NCBI GenBank assembly: GCA_963802745.1
Contig: CAWDKL010000048.1
Span: forward strand, 1-64,000
Length of the DNA stretch: 64,000 nt
Direction of reading: 5' to 3'
Source: JAJPKK01 sp963802745
GTDB lineage: Bacteria; Pseudomonadota; Alphaproteobacteria; Rhizobiales; Xanthobacteraceae
The position numbers and the translations under genes are program-made. This document shows positions 1 to 9,416 of this stretch, piece by piece (the first letter of the stretch is position 1; each line of letters opens with the position of its first letter). The notes beneath the pieces were generated by a model. It was not told where the DNA came from. It made no database searches and saw only the letters and a list, made by a program, of their open reading frames with translations.

Positions 1-2448
1 TCCGTAAGTTGCTCTTGTTGCCAGACCGCAAAATCGGCGTATTGGATTGGCAGTTCCGGCAGCGATGGCGCTCGTCCGACAAGGAGCGCGCGGTAGGCGG
101 CTTCCAGCTCAGGCAGGAAGACCCCTTACATCGAGAACTCCATCCAGAATCAGGTGATGGGCGCTCAGATATAAGCGCCAGTCCTCATCTCCGATCCTGA
201 TCAGAGTGGCGCGAAAAAGCGGCCCCCGCTCGAGATCGAAGGGTTCGGTTAATTCCGCCGCAGCCAACTGGTGTGCGATCGTCTCCCGTTCAGTGGCCGC
301 CAGATGGGTGAGGTCGACATTGCCCAGGGAATACGGCAGCGCTTCGTGAATGATTTGATGTGGCGCTCCATCGATGGTCGTAAAGGTTGTGCGAAAGGCC
401 TCGTGCCGCTTCACCATTATCGTGAGCGCTTGCGCCAATACTTTCGCATCAATGTCCTCCCGCATATGATAGACGATGGTCTCATTTTAAACAGGTTCCA
501 ACGGATGCAACTGGGCGAACAACCAAATTTGCCGCTGCGGAAACGAGAGCGGCAAAGCTGCTTGGCGCGCAGCCACCTGCACGGACAGCAAGCGATCGTC
601 TTCTTTCTGCTCCTCCTCGTGATCGAGCCACCGCGCCAGTTCCGCAATCGTCGGCCTGGCGAAGAATTGGCCGACCGGTAGACGAATAGTCAATTCACTT
701 TCGATCTGGGCGATGGCCTGCACTGCAAGCAAGGAATGACCGCCAAGACCGAAGAAGTTATCATAAACGCTCACCGACGGTTGCTGTAATACGCGGCTCC
801 AAATTCGGGTCAGTGCCGCTTCGGTATAAGTACGAGGCACAACGATATTGGTGGATTCCGCATCTGTCATATCCACCTTGGGCAAGGCGCGTCGATCGAC
901 TTTGCCATTAGAGTTGAGCGGTAAGGACTCCAAACGCATGAAGGTCTGCGGTATCATGTATTCGGGCAACTTAGTCTTCAGGAAGTTGCGGAGGTCTTGC
1001 GAGCGAGGCACGTATCCTATGGCGGAAACAAAATAAGCAACCAGCCGCTTTTCTCCCAGTTGGTCTTCCTGGACGCTAACGGCAGTCTGACGCATGGCAG
1101 GATGCTGGATCAAAGCCGCCTCGATGTCGCCACACTCTATACGAAAGCCGCGGATTTTTACTTGATTGTCCATACGACCCAGAAACTCGATGTTCCCATC
1201 AGGGAGATACCGTACCAGGTCTCCGGTACGGTATAGTCGCAGCCCCTCCTGCCCTCGTTGCCAGCCTGGGTTGACAAACCGGTCCGTCGTCAAATCCAGC
1301 CAATTCAGGTAGCCGGCCGCAAGGCCGGCGCCGCCGATATACAGCTCGCCCGGTGCGCCAGCGAGCGCCGGTTGTCCATTTTCATCGAGGACATAAACGA
1401 CGGTGTTTGCGATGGGGCGACCAATGGGGATTGTGGTAGCGCCAGAGGGTACCTTCTGCACGCGATGCCAAGTGGTGAAGGTCGTGCTTTCCGTCGGGCC
1501 ATACATATGCAGCAGATTTTCCGGCGCGCCATGTTCGAGCACTTCCGCCACCCACCGCGCAGAGGCTGCTTCCCCCCCGAAGAGCAGGTAACGCAGCGAG
1601 CTGAAGGCATTCGGAACGGTTCCGGCGATTTGATTGAAAAGCGCGGTGGTAAGAAAGAAGATGGTGATCTGCTGTTCGCATAAATAAGATGCTAGAAGCT
1701 TGGGCGACAATATGGTCTCTTTAGGGATGTTCACTAAAGTTGCACCGTTCAGCAGCGGTGCCCAGATTTCAAAGGTCGATGCGTCAAAGGCAATATTGGA
1801 TCCTTGCCCAATTCTGTCGCCCTGTCGAATCTCGATATAGTTCTGGTTACAGACAAGCCGGTGCACGGCTCGATGCCTGATGGCTACGCCTTTGGGAACG
1901 CCAGTTGAACCTGACGTATAAGTCACATAAATGAGATTATCAGGGCCAACTGAACTGTCCGGATTCCGCTCATCCAAGGCGGTTTCCGGAGGCCGATCCC
2001 GATCCAGAAGGAGCACATGACAATCGTGTCGTGGGAGCAAAGGTGCAAGTGAACGTTGAGTCAAAACCAAAGAGATTTTGCTATCCAGCAGCATGACCTG
2101 CAACCGCGATCGCGGTGAGCTGATATCCAGAGGGAGATAAGCGCCGCCGGCTTTTAGAATCGCTAGCATGCCAATAATCAACTCAACAGATGGTTCGACG
2201 AAGAGGCCGACCAGTGTGTCCGGTCCGACCCCGAGGGATTGCAGGTGATGCGCAAGAAGATTGGCCCGCCGGTTTAATTCCAGGTATGTGAGTTGTTCAG
2301 TTACGGGGCGGGAAGGGTAGATCACCGCCAACTGATCCGGATTGCGGGCGACATGATTTTCAAAAATACGATGAACGGGCTGTTCAATCAACTCGCAGGA
2401 AGTGTGGATAATTGTTTGCTCTATTGTGGGAATGTCTTGTCGTTTCAT
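1..2448 (-). pseudogene. Non-ribosomal peptide synthetase, loading module A-PCP-C (broken, runs off left edge)
   Basis: Begins at an ATG at 2448 behind GGGGGAGGAACA. The adenylation domain has A3 (TSGSTGVPKGV), A4 (FDASTFEIW), A5 (MYGPTES), A7 (YRTGD), A8 (GRMDNQVKIRGFRIE) and A10 (NGKVDRRALP). A carrier domain follows (FFGLGGHSLLAVQ, phosphopantetheine serine), then a condensation domain with HHLILDG. No C domain precedes A, so this looks like a starter module. Hand alignment gives specificity code D-A-F-F-L-G-M-T-F-K, like codes for branched aliphatic residues (Ile/Val-like; tentative). The frame is cut by TAA at 487-489 and reopens in the same frame. Just after HHLILDG there is a one-base shift plus a second TAA near 130; the C domain then continues in another frame to base 1. 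GC is visibly lower than in the neighbours, suggesting transfer. As written it cannot make a full synthetase. Confidence 0.85.
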
Positions 2449-2670
2449 TGTTCCTCCCCCAGCGGTTGCTATTTAAAGATTCCGCGCGGAATGCGCAGCA
2501 GTAAAGCTGGTACGCACAAAATGTATCAGCCGGCAATGAGGTAATTTGTCGCATCATCGGCAGCGCTGCCGCACACGCCGCGCGTACCCTCAACATCGTC
2601 CTCATGCTCGACGGCCTGCGGCCGGACACGATGATGGCCGAGGGGACGCCAGGGTGGGTAACGCGGGTAG

Positions 2671-3241
2671 GAACGGCGGCGCAGCCTCTGCCAGGGCTAC
2701 ATCTGGGGCCGTCACGCTCTCTGAGCGTATTACCTGAGCGATACCTTCGAGATATAGCAACCGCAAACTTGCCTATGCTCGTCGTTCTTGGACGATTGAG
2801 GCCGATGGCGCGCGGTTTCATATTTTTGTTATCGATACCGGCTGGAATTCGGCTGCAAGCAAGGTCGTGAAGCGGCACCTCGACATGATCCGCGATCTCA
2901 ACATCGACGAGGAAGTGTATGTCCTCGATCGCGCGACCTCTATCGCCCTGTTGCGGTATTACCCGTTGCAGGTCGGCCGTGATCCGATCATCGCCGTGCA
3001 CGACCTGCGCCCGCGGCACCGCCACCGGATCAAGCATACCCATGGCTTCCGGATGCATCTTGGCATCCTGGACAGTGAGGAGCAGGTGCTGGGCGCCTTG
3101 AAGATGTTCGCGCGTTTTATGGTCACGCACCGCAATGCGGCGGACATCGATAGTTTGGTGCGCCAGGATCTGCACCGCCAGGGTCTCGCCGGCGCCATCC
3201 AGATCATCGGTGGCCACGAGCACCAGAAATTGATCGAATAA
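2671..3241 (+). pseudogene. Conserved hypothetical protein with decayed 5' end
   Basis: From 2738 one frame reads cleanly to the stop at 3241, including WTIEADGARFHIFVIDTGWN, VLDRATSIALLR and GRDPIIAVHDL, and it has a protein-like composition. The only in-frame start codons are internal (GTG at 2867). Upstream coding sense continues in a different frame (about 2680-2752, reading CQGYIWGRHAL, then YYLSDTFEI) but is interrupted by TGA and a one-base shift near 2752. I read this as one gene whose N-terminus is broken. I recognise no functional family; it looks like an uncharacterised soluble alphaproteobacterial protein. The next gene follows after 43 bases with its own ribosome binding site. 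An alternative is a short intact gene from GTG 2867 (about 124 residues). Confidence 0.5.
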
Positions 3242-3284
3242 TGCGGTCGGCGTGGCCGGCGCGCAAAATCTAAGGAGAGCACCC

Positions 3285-3503
3285 ATGTTTGAGCGGTGGT
3301 TTGGAACTGTCACGGAAGTCGTCGCGGCCGCGGCGGCGGCGGCGGCAATCTTCTACTTGGGCTACGAGATCAACCGGCGGCAAAAGAAGCTGCGGGACCT
3401 GTTTTTTGTGCTCGGTCCGGATTCCGCCGTCATGGCTGAGCACCTCGAAGAATTGGCGCGGCGCGGCGTGATCCGCCCCTATCAGGGGCCGGCGGTCGGA
3501 TGA
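3285..3503 (+). CDS. Small single-pass membrane protein, unknown
   Basis: 72 residues from an ATG preceded by AAGGAGAG at good spacing. An alanine-rich hydrophobic segment (about residues 10-25, VVAAAAAAAAIFYLGY) is followed by a basic stretch (NRRQKKLR) and a short helical soluble tail, so one membrane helix with the tail probably cytoplasmic. The stop overlaps the start of the next gene by four bases (ATGA), so the two are probably translationally coupled. No known family recognised. Confidence 0.65.
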   Translation: MFERWFGTVTEVVAAAAAAAAIFYLGYEINRRQKKLRDLFFVLGPDSAVMAEHLEELARRGVIRPYQGPAVG

Positions 3504-3946
3504 CACAGCGGGAGCGCCGTTGGGGCGATGCCGCGCACGCCGGAAGCCGAGGCCGAGTCGGTGGACGCGTCGACATGACCGCGACCGATCCCGCCGAGGG
3601 CGTCGCCGCGACCTCTGAGGGAATGCCTGGGCCTCCCGCGCTTCGCGTTGAGGCGAGCCCGGCCGAGGCGGCGTCGGATCGAGCGCGGGAACACGATCCG
3701 ACTATTTTGCGCATTGCGAATCTGCCGCGCAACGTCGGGTGGATGATGGTCTCGGTCGGCGTTCTCGGGGTGATCCTCCCCGGCCTCCCGGGCGCCCCGT
3801 TCCTGCTCGCCGGGGCTGCGGTGCTCACGCCGGGCGGACCGCGACTTTTGTCCCGGTGGGCCGGCCGCAAGCCGAAGGGATTGGTGCACACCAGCCTGAA
3901 GCAGATGGGCCGATGGCTTGACGATCTCGATCGCCGCTATCCCTGA
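3500..3946 (+). CDS. Putative PGPGW/DUF454-like membrane protein
   Basis: 148 residues. The first 70 are low-complexity and Ala/Glu/Arg-rich. The conserved part has a glycine- and proline-rich hydrophobic hairpin (VGVLGVILPGLPGAPFLLAGAAVL) followed by basic residues and a short helix. That LPGLPG pattern is typical of small inner-membrane proteins of the PGPGW/DUF454 type, whose function is unknown. It overlaps the upstream small membrane gene by four bases. An internal ATG (MTATDP, residue 26) is an alternative start; the four-base overlap favours the upstream one. Confidence 0.6.
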   Translation: MTQRERRWGDAAHAGSRGRVGGRVDMTATDPAEGVAATSEGMPGPPALRVEASPAEAASDRAREHDPTILRIANLPRNVGWMMVSVGVLGVILPGLPGAPFLLAGAAVLTPGGPRLLSRWAGRKPKGLVHTSLKQMGRWLDDLDRRYP

Positions 3947-4177
3947 TCGTCCTCGATCTCGTCATGACACCGCCGACGCATCACCATCCCGGTCGGAGCG
4001 CCGCTGAAGGTGCCGCTCGTCGGTTTCATGCAGTGCTCGATACCCACTTCCTGGGCAGCGATCCGGCGCCGGCCGCAAGCGCGATTGCAAAGCTCGAAAA
4101 GGGAACAAAAACCCCCGACTAACGCCGAACTGGCTTATGCTGTTCCGGGCGGTTGGTGGCTAAGTCCTTGAAAACCT

Positions 4178-4253
<76 letters not shown>

Positions 4254-4343
4254 TTCACCAATTATTTCAACCACTTAAGCGGTGGCGCGAAGGCTTCCGC
4301 CGAAGTGATGGCGTGATATAGCGTCGCGCGACGGCCGCGTCAA

Positions 4344-4360
4344 ATGCCAACGGAGCGAAT
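4344..4360. repeat. Left copy of 17-bp target-site duplication
   Basis: ATGCCAACGGAGCGAAT lies directly against the left end of the insertion sequence (TGTC at 4361). The identical 17 bases occur at 5944-5960, directly after its right end (GACA ending 5943). Exact repeats at both junctions mark the staggered cut made at insertion. Confidence 0.92.
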
Positions 4361-5943
4361 TGTCGTAAGCACATGAGTTGTCCGGGTTAGGTAGCACACG
4401 AGTTGTCCGGTTCCTTGCCTCCGGTTGGGAGGCTGCGATGAACCGGGCGACGTGGCTACAGGGCCGTAGGATGCAGAAGTTTCGCGATGTGTTGAGCCGC
4501 TGGGAGGCTGGCGAACTGTCGATGATGGATGCGGGTGAGTTGCTGGGGATGTCGGAGCGGCAGTTCCGTCGGTACCGGGACCGGTTTGTGGAAGACGGCG
4601 AGGAGGGGCTGCGGGATCGGCGGCTTGGCAAGCGGTCGGCGAAACGGGTTCCGGCTGCCGAACAGGATCGGGTGCTGGCGCTCTACCGGGAGGCCTATCA
4701 GGGCTGGAACGTGAAGCATTTTCACGAGCACCTGGTGCGCGATCACGGGTTCCGCTGGGGCTACACTTGGGTGAAGACGCAGTTGCACACGGCGGGTCTT
4801 GTGGAACGTGCGAAGCGGCGTGGGGCGCACCGTCGTAAGCGCGAGCGCAAGCCCTGCGAAGGAATGATGCTGCACCAGGATGGCTCGCGGGAGGTGTGGC
4901 TTGCGACCCAGCCGATGCTCGACCTGATCGCCACCATGGACGATGCAACGAGCAAGGTCTATTCGGCGGTTCTGGTCGAAGAGGAGGGCACGGGTTCGAC
5001 GTTCCAAACCCTGCTTGAAGTATTCACGGTGCATGGTTTGCCGTCGAGCCTCTATACCGACCGCGGTAGCCATTATTTCTACACGCCGACGGCGGATGGT
5101 CCGGTCGAACAAGATGCGGTTGACCGAGGTCGGGCGGGCGTTGAAACAGCTGGGAATCGAGCACATCCCGGCTTATTCGCCGGAAGCGCGAGGCCGCTCC
5201 GAGCGGATGTTCGGCACTTTGCAGGATCGCTTGATCAAGGAATTAGCGAAGGCCGGAATAACTGAGGTCGCTGCCGCAAATAAATGGATCCGCGAGGTTT
5301 ACCTGCCGGCCCACAATGCGCGCTTCGCCAAGCCGGCCGCCGTGTCGGAGAGCGCCTTCGTGACGGCGGATGCGGCGGTGCTCGCCGAGACGCTGTGCGT
5401 GCAGGAGGAGCGCGTGGTCGGCCGCGATAACACGGTGAGCTTCAACGGGCTCAAGCTGCAGCTGCCCGAGAGCCCGTTGCGCCATCACTTCGTCAAGGCG
5501 CGGGTGCGCGTTCACCATTATCCCGACGGCGCGCTCGCCGTGTTCCACGGCCCGCGCTGCATCGCCCGCTACAGCCCCGAAGGCAGTCTGCTCACCGCCG
5601 CCCCGACGCCCCCAAGGGTCCCGACGCCTCCAAGCGTGACACCGTGCTCGCCGCCGTCAAGGCGTGGCCTGGAAGCCGCGGAGTTTGCCGAAGGCGTGCA
5701 GCGACGGCCATCCTTGACGGCGGCTGCGCGCGGCGTCACGTCGCCTGGGCAGGTCGGGACGAAGAAACGGTCCCCCGGTCGAACCAAGAAACTGCCAACA
5801 GGCAGCAGCGAGACCACCGCCACCCCATGACATCACCAATCCCGGCCGGGGCGTCCACCGCTTCCAAACCGGCCGGGCTTTCAACCCCAGAAGCGGACAA
5901 GTGATGTGCTACCAAAACCGGACAACTTGAAAAGCTACTGACA
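4361..5943 (+). mobile_element. Complete insertion sequence, IS1202/ISNCY type (1,583 bp)
   Basis: The ends are imperfect inverted repeats beginning TGTC. Left end: two copies of GAGTTGTCCGG 25 bp apart, each after an AGCACA-type box (4370-4410). Right end, read inward: AAGTTGTCCGG then GGTAGCACATCACTTGTCC. Both ends thus hold paired copies of one motif, presumably the transposase sites. A single transposase gene fills the interior. Flanking direct repeats are 17 bp. As I recall, duplications of about 15-18 bp characterise the ISTde1 subgroup of the IS1202 family (formerly under ISNCY), which fits the DDE transposase inside. The copy is structurally complete but its transposase is frameshifted. 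Confidence 0.88.
4438..5830 (+). pseudogene. IS1202/ISNCY-family DDE transposase, frameshifted
   Basis: Start at ATG 4438 (MNRATWLQG) behind GGGAGG. The N-terminal helix-turn-helix reads GELSMMDAGELLGMSERQFRRYRDR. The IS481-like DDE core has Asp in TMDDATSKVY, Asp in LYTDRGSHY, and Glu in YSPEARGRSERMF. The first two acidic residues lie in one frame and the third in the +1 frame; the frame changes near 5100 (…TADGPV to NKMRLTEVGRALKQ). Corrected length is about 464 residues, normal for the family. The basic, proline-rich tail after about 5590 is poorly conserved. No slippery motif typical of programmed frameshifting is seen, so mutation or sequence error is more likely. Confidence 0.85.
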
Positions 5944-5960
5944 ATGCCAACGGAGCGAAT
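5944..5960. repeat. Right copy of 17-bp target-site duplication
   Basis: Identical to 4344-4360 (ATGCCAACGGAGCGAAT) and abuts the right inverted repeat of the insertion sequence. Removing 4361-5960 restores the likely pre-insertion intergenic sequence. Confidence 0.92.
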
Positions 5961-6361
5961 GCGGTCGAATGTGGTAATCATGCCGGATAGGCGCGGCCAC
6001 TCGATGCTGACGGCCGGTGGGGAGATTATGCGGAGGTAGTTCTGCGAAGCGCATTCCTGGGATCGCGAACCACCCGCGCCTCGTCGTGGCCCCGGTGGCA
6101 GCGCGCGACCCATGAGCCAAGATCGCATTTTCGTTTTCGCCACCAGTTCCCGAGCTTGAAACGCAGCCGCCGCACGGCGGTTCAGATTGCCAACCACCTC
6201 GCTCACACCAGTCAAGGCACCGTCCGATCTGACCGCGGCCGACGGTGCGCCCAAGCGGGGGCGCGCGCATCAGACCGACCTGCCCCCAAAGCGAGGAACC
6301 GCCGGCATCCGTTGACTTGCACGCCGCACCGCGCGCAAGTCACGCGGTCACCCGAGGGGAA
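5961..6361. other. Intergenic, no gene seen
   Basis: About 400 bp between the insertion sequence and the diheme cytochrome. Short open frames exist on both strands but none has protein-like composition or a ribosome binding site. I see no tRNA, hairpin terminator or known repeat. Confidence 0.5.
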
Positions 6362-6925
6362 TTACAGGCTCGCGATATATTTCGCGATCGTCTCCCGCTC
6401 GGCCGGCGAGAGCGCCTGCATCAATTTCACCATGTCGGCATTGTTGGTGCGGTCGCCGTTCGCGAACGCGTTCATGGCCTCGATCAGATAGTCGTAGCTC
6501 TGGCCGGCAAGCCGCGGCGCCGGCAGACCGCCGATGAAACCTTGCTGATGGCAGATTTGGCACACCGTGATCCCGCCGGGCGCCGGGACCGCCGCTGCCG
6601 GTGTGGTCCGCGCCGGCCACGGCTTGGCGGCGAAGTAGCGCGCCGCCGGGCGCAAATCCGCTTGCGTCAGGGGGGCGGCGAAAGCCTTCATCACGGCGTT
6701 CTCGCGGTCGCCGCTTTTGAAGTCGTGCAGCTGCTTGACCAGGAAATATTCCGTCTGCCCCCAGATGATCGGAATCTTGGCGTCGATCGGCTGGCCGTTC
6801 TCGCCGTGGCACAGGCCGCAGTTCTGCAGCTTCGCCTCGATGGCCTCGGCGGCCAGCGCCGGCGCGGCCAGCGCGGCCATGACGGCCAGCGCGCCGAAAA
6901 TCGCCGGAATGTGTTTGGTGATCAT
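6362..6925 (-). CDS. Diheme cytochrome c (c4-like), periplasmic
   Basis: 187 residues with a Sec signal peptide (MITKHIPAIFGALAVMAALAAPALA). It has two class-I heme c sites: CGLCH in the N-terminal half and CQICH in the C-terminal half. Each is followed by the usual helix and a methionine-containing segment, i.e. two tandem c553-like domains as in cytochrome c4. It probably carries electrons in the periplasm from a dehydrogenase to a terminal oxidase. GGGAGGG precedes the ATG. It stands alone; the closest functional partners are the PQQ dehydrogenase and monoheme cytochrome 9-11 kb away. Confidence 0.85.
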   Translation of the reverse strand: MITKHIPAIFGALAVMAALAAPALAAEAIEAKLQNCGLCHGENGQPIDAKIPIIWGQTEYFLVKQLHDFKSGDRENAVMKAFAAPLTQADLRPAARYFAAKPWPARTTPAAAVPAPGGITVCQICHQQGFIGGLPAPRLAGQSYDYLIEAMNAFANGDRTNNADMVKLMQALSPAERETIAKYIASL

Positions 6926-7115
6926 GTGTTACCCTCCCGTTCATCGAGTGCCCGCGGTCCTGTGACGCGACCAACGCCCCCGGATCCATGATCAAGACAT
7001 GCCGCAGTCAGGCCAGCGACGCAAGATGGTCGGGGTCATTCGGGGCATGAAGGTGGCGTTGCCCTGCGAAGGCCGGTATGGATGACCCGCTCTGCAGAGT
7101 GTCACCGACCCACGC

Positions 7116-9062
7116 ATGCTTAAAAATTTCACGCCGCGCATGGCCTTGATCCTTGCGCACGACCTGATGGCGGCCGTCACGGCAGTGCTGGCGGCCTTCT
7201 ATATCCGTTTCGAACTGGCCGGCATCGCCAAGCGCTGGGACATTCTGCTCTACCTGCTGCCGGCCTTCGTGGTCTATGCGGCGGGCGTGTTCGCGATGTT
7301 CGGGCTTTACAAGAACAAGTGGCGCTTCACCTCGCTGCCCGACATCATGACCATCGTGAAGGTCGCGACCGTGCTGGCGCTGACCCTCCTGGTGGCCGAC
7401 TACGTGCTGCTGGCACCCAACCTCTACGGCGCCTATTTCTTCGGCAAGATCACCATTGCGCTGTATTGGTTCCTACAGATTTTCTTCCTGGCCGGAGCGC
7501 GGGTGGCCTACCGGTATTTTCGCTACACGCGCACGCTGCAGCACGCCCGCAGGGCCGATTTGGCCCCCGCTCTGGTGCTCGGTCCCGCCGCCGACGCCGA
7601 GGCGATCCTGCGCGGCATCGAAAGCGGCGCGATCAAATCGATCCAGGCGATCGGGATTCTGTCGCCGTCGCGCGCGGATCGCAGCCACTCGGTCCGCGGC
7701 ATCCCGGTGATGGGCGATTTCGGCGACCTCGAACGGGTGGTGCAGGATCTCGCCAACCGCGGCACCGTGGTGGCGCGCCTGGTGATGACGCCGTCGGCTT
7801 TGGCGCCGGAAATGCAGCCCGAGACCGTGCTCACGCGGGCGCGCCGGATCGGCCTGACGCCGATGCGGATGCCGGGGCTCGAAGAAGACGGCGGCGCGCC
7901 GCGGCTGCAGCCGGTCCGTGTCGAAGACCTGTTGCTGCGCCCGAGCGCGAAGATCGACTATCGCCGGCTCGAAGCTTTCGTGCGCGGCAAGGCGGCCGTG
8001 GTCACCGGCGGCGGCGGCTCGATCGGGGCCGAGATTTGCGACCGGCTGGTCAGCTACGGCATCGCGCGGCTGATGGTCATCGAAAACTCCGAGCCCGCCC
8101 TCCACGCCGTGATGGAGGCGCTGGCGCCGAAGAACGAAGCTTTGGCGCCGAAGCATGCGGGCGCCGCCATCGACGGGCGCATCGCCGACATCCGCGACCG
8201 CGAGCGTATCATCCGGCTGGTCGAGACCTTCCGGCCCGACATCGTGTTTCATGCCGCGGCGCTCAAGCACGTGCCGCTGTTGGAGCGCGACTGGGACGAA
8301 GCCGTCAAGACCAACATTTTTGGCTCGGTCAATGTCGCCGACGCCGCGGTGGCGGGCGGTGCCAGCGCCATGGTGATGATCTCGACCGACAAGGCGATCG
8401 AGCCGATCTCGATGCTGGGCGCGACCAAGCGCTTTGCGGAAATGTATTGCCAAGCACTCGACCGCGAATTTTCCGCCCGCGCGGGGGGCACGGACGCGGG
8501 CGCCGACCCGATGCGCCTCATCGCGGTGCGGTTCGGCAACGTGCTCGCCTCCAACGGCTCGGTGGTGCCCAAATTCAAGGCCCAGATCGAGGCCGGCGGC
8601 CCGGTCACCGTCACCCACCCCGACATGGTGCGCTATTTCATGACCATCCGGGAGGCCTGCGACCTGGTGGTGACGGCGGCCTCCCATGCGCTCGCAAAGC
8701 CGCGCGCGGATGTCGCCGTCTACGTCCTCAACATGGGCCAGCCGGTGCACATCGTGCATCTCGCCGAGCGCATGATCCGCCTCTCGGGCCTCGAACCGGG
8801 CCAAGGCCCCGGCAATATCGCGATTACCTTCACCGGTGTCCGCCCCGGCGAGCGCCTCAAGGAAATCCTGTTCGCCGCCGACGAGCCCAGCGCCGATATC
8901 GGCATCGCCGGCATCGTGGCGGCGCGCCCGGTCAGCCCGTCGCTGGACACGCTGCGGGCGTGGCTGGGGGCACTCGAACAGGGCTTGGCGTGCGACGACC
9001 GCGAGGCGATCGAGCGGGCGCTTCGCGATGCCGTGCCGGGGTTTCGGCGTGAGGCGGGGTAG
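7116..9062 (+). CDS. CapD/WbpM-type membrane nucleotide-sugar 4,6-dehydratase
   Basis: 648 residues, normal for the large membrane form that dehydrates UDP-GlcNAc-type sugars for surface polysaccharide synthesis. The N-terminus has about four membrane helices (residues 8-30, 45-68, 82-105, 110-130), then a nucleotide-binding-like linker, then an extended SDR domain with glycine motif GGGGSIGAEICDRL (about 295), KHVPLLERD and STDKAIEPISMLGATKR. In long-chain members the catalytic Tyr is replaced by Met directly before GATKR; here that position reads Leu (SML-GATKR), which may be unusual. No glycosyltransferase or polymerase genes are adjacent, so it is an orphan of its pathway here. Confidence 0.87.
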   Translation: MLKNFTPRMALILAHDLMAAVTAVLAAFYIRFELAGIAKRWDILLYLLPAFVVYAAGVFAMFGLYKNKWRFTSLPDIMTIVKVATVLALTLLVADYVLLAPNLYGAYFFGKITIALYWFLQIFFLAGARVAYRYFRYTRTLQHARRADLAPALVLGPAADAEAILRGIESGAIKSIQAIGILSPSRADRSHSVRGIPVMGDFGDLERVVQDLANRGTVVARLVMTPSALAPEMQPETVLTRARRIGLTPMRMPGLEEDGGAPRLQPVRVEDLLLRPSAKIDYRRLEAFVRGKAAVVTGGGGSIGAEICDRLVSYGIARLMVIENSEPALHAVMEALAPKNEALAPKHAGAAIDGRIADIRDRERIIRLVETFRPDIVFHAAALKHVPLLERDWDEAVKTNIFGSVNVADAAVAGGASAMVMISTDKAIEPISMLGATKRFAEMYCQALDREFSARAGGTDAGADPMRLIAVRFGNVLASNGSVVPKFKAQIEAGGPVTVTHPDMVRYFMTIREACDLVVTAASHALAKPRADVAVYVLNMGQPVHIVHLAERMIRLSGLEPGQGPGNIAITFTGVRPGERLKEILFAADEPSADIGIAGIVAARPVSPSLDTLRAWLGALEQGLACDDREAIERALRDAVPGFRREAG

Positions 9063-9184
9063 AAAATGATCACCTTAACCACCGTGAGCAGTCGCGAATT
9101 CAATCAGAATGCCGGCGGCGCGAAAAAAGGCCGCGTCGCGCCACCTGTAGGGTGGGAAAAATCGCGCTGCGTGGCGGACCATTC

Positions 9185-9277
9185 GTCATCGCCGGGCTTG
9201 TCCACGCTTGTCCCGGCGATCTCGCTCAGGAGGGCACGGCCGACTTTCGAGATGGCCGGGACAAGCCCGGCCATGAC
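9185..9277. repeat. Dispersed intergenic repeat, type B
   Basis: Two inverted modules: GTCATCGCCGGGCTTGTCC … CTTGTCCCGGCGATCTC, then GATGGCCGGGACAAGC…CCGGCCATGAC. The same modular element occurs at 39913-40009 and in degraded form at 36591-36710. Each half can fold into a hairpin. It lies in a gene-free stretch (9063-9416) between a plus-strand gene and a minus-strand gene. Confidence 0.7.
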
Positions 9278-9416
9278 CCTTGGGGACCGCCATGAGTTTG
9301 TGCCAGTTACCCAAACGAAGGCGCTTCGCGTTTCGGGTTGCCGGTACGGCTGCTCCCCAGGAAGCATCCGTACCGGATCGTCAAACCGTATCTTGGCCGC
9401 ACCCATCTGGATGCGT

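Noticed and set aside
1..2448. Stop-codon recoding (TAA read as Tyr)
   Set aside because: Other genes here end normally in TAA, and a separate frameshift lies at the second site; decay or error is simpler.
2384..3313. 309-codon minus-strand frame overlapping the NRPS start
   Set aside because: Overlaps the clear NRPS ribosome site and is antisense to protein-like plus-strand sequence.
7473..8804. 443-codon antisense frame
   Set aside because: His/Arg/Asp-rich composition typical of antisense to GC-rich coding DNA.
7319..9052. 577-codon open frame inside the CapD gene, same strand
   Set aside because: Arg/Gly/Ala-rich shadow frame of a high-GC gene; no start signal, no domain; the overlapping frame has all family motifs.
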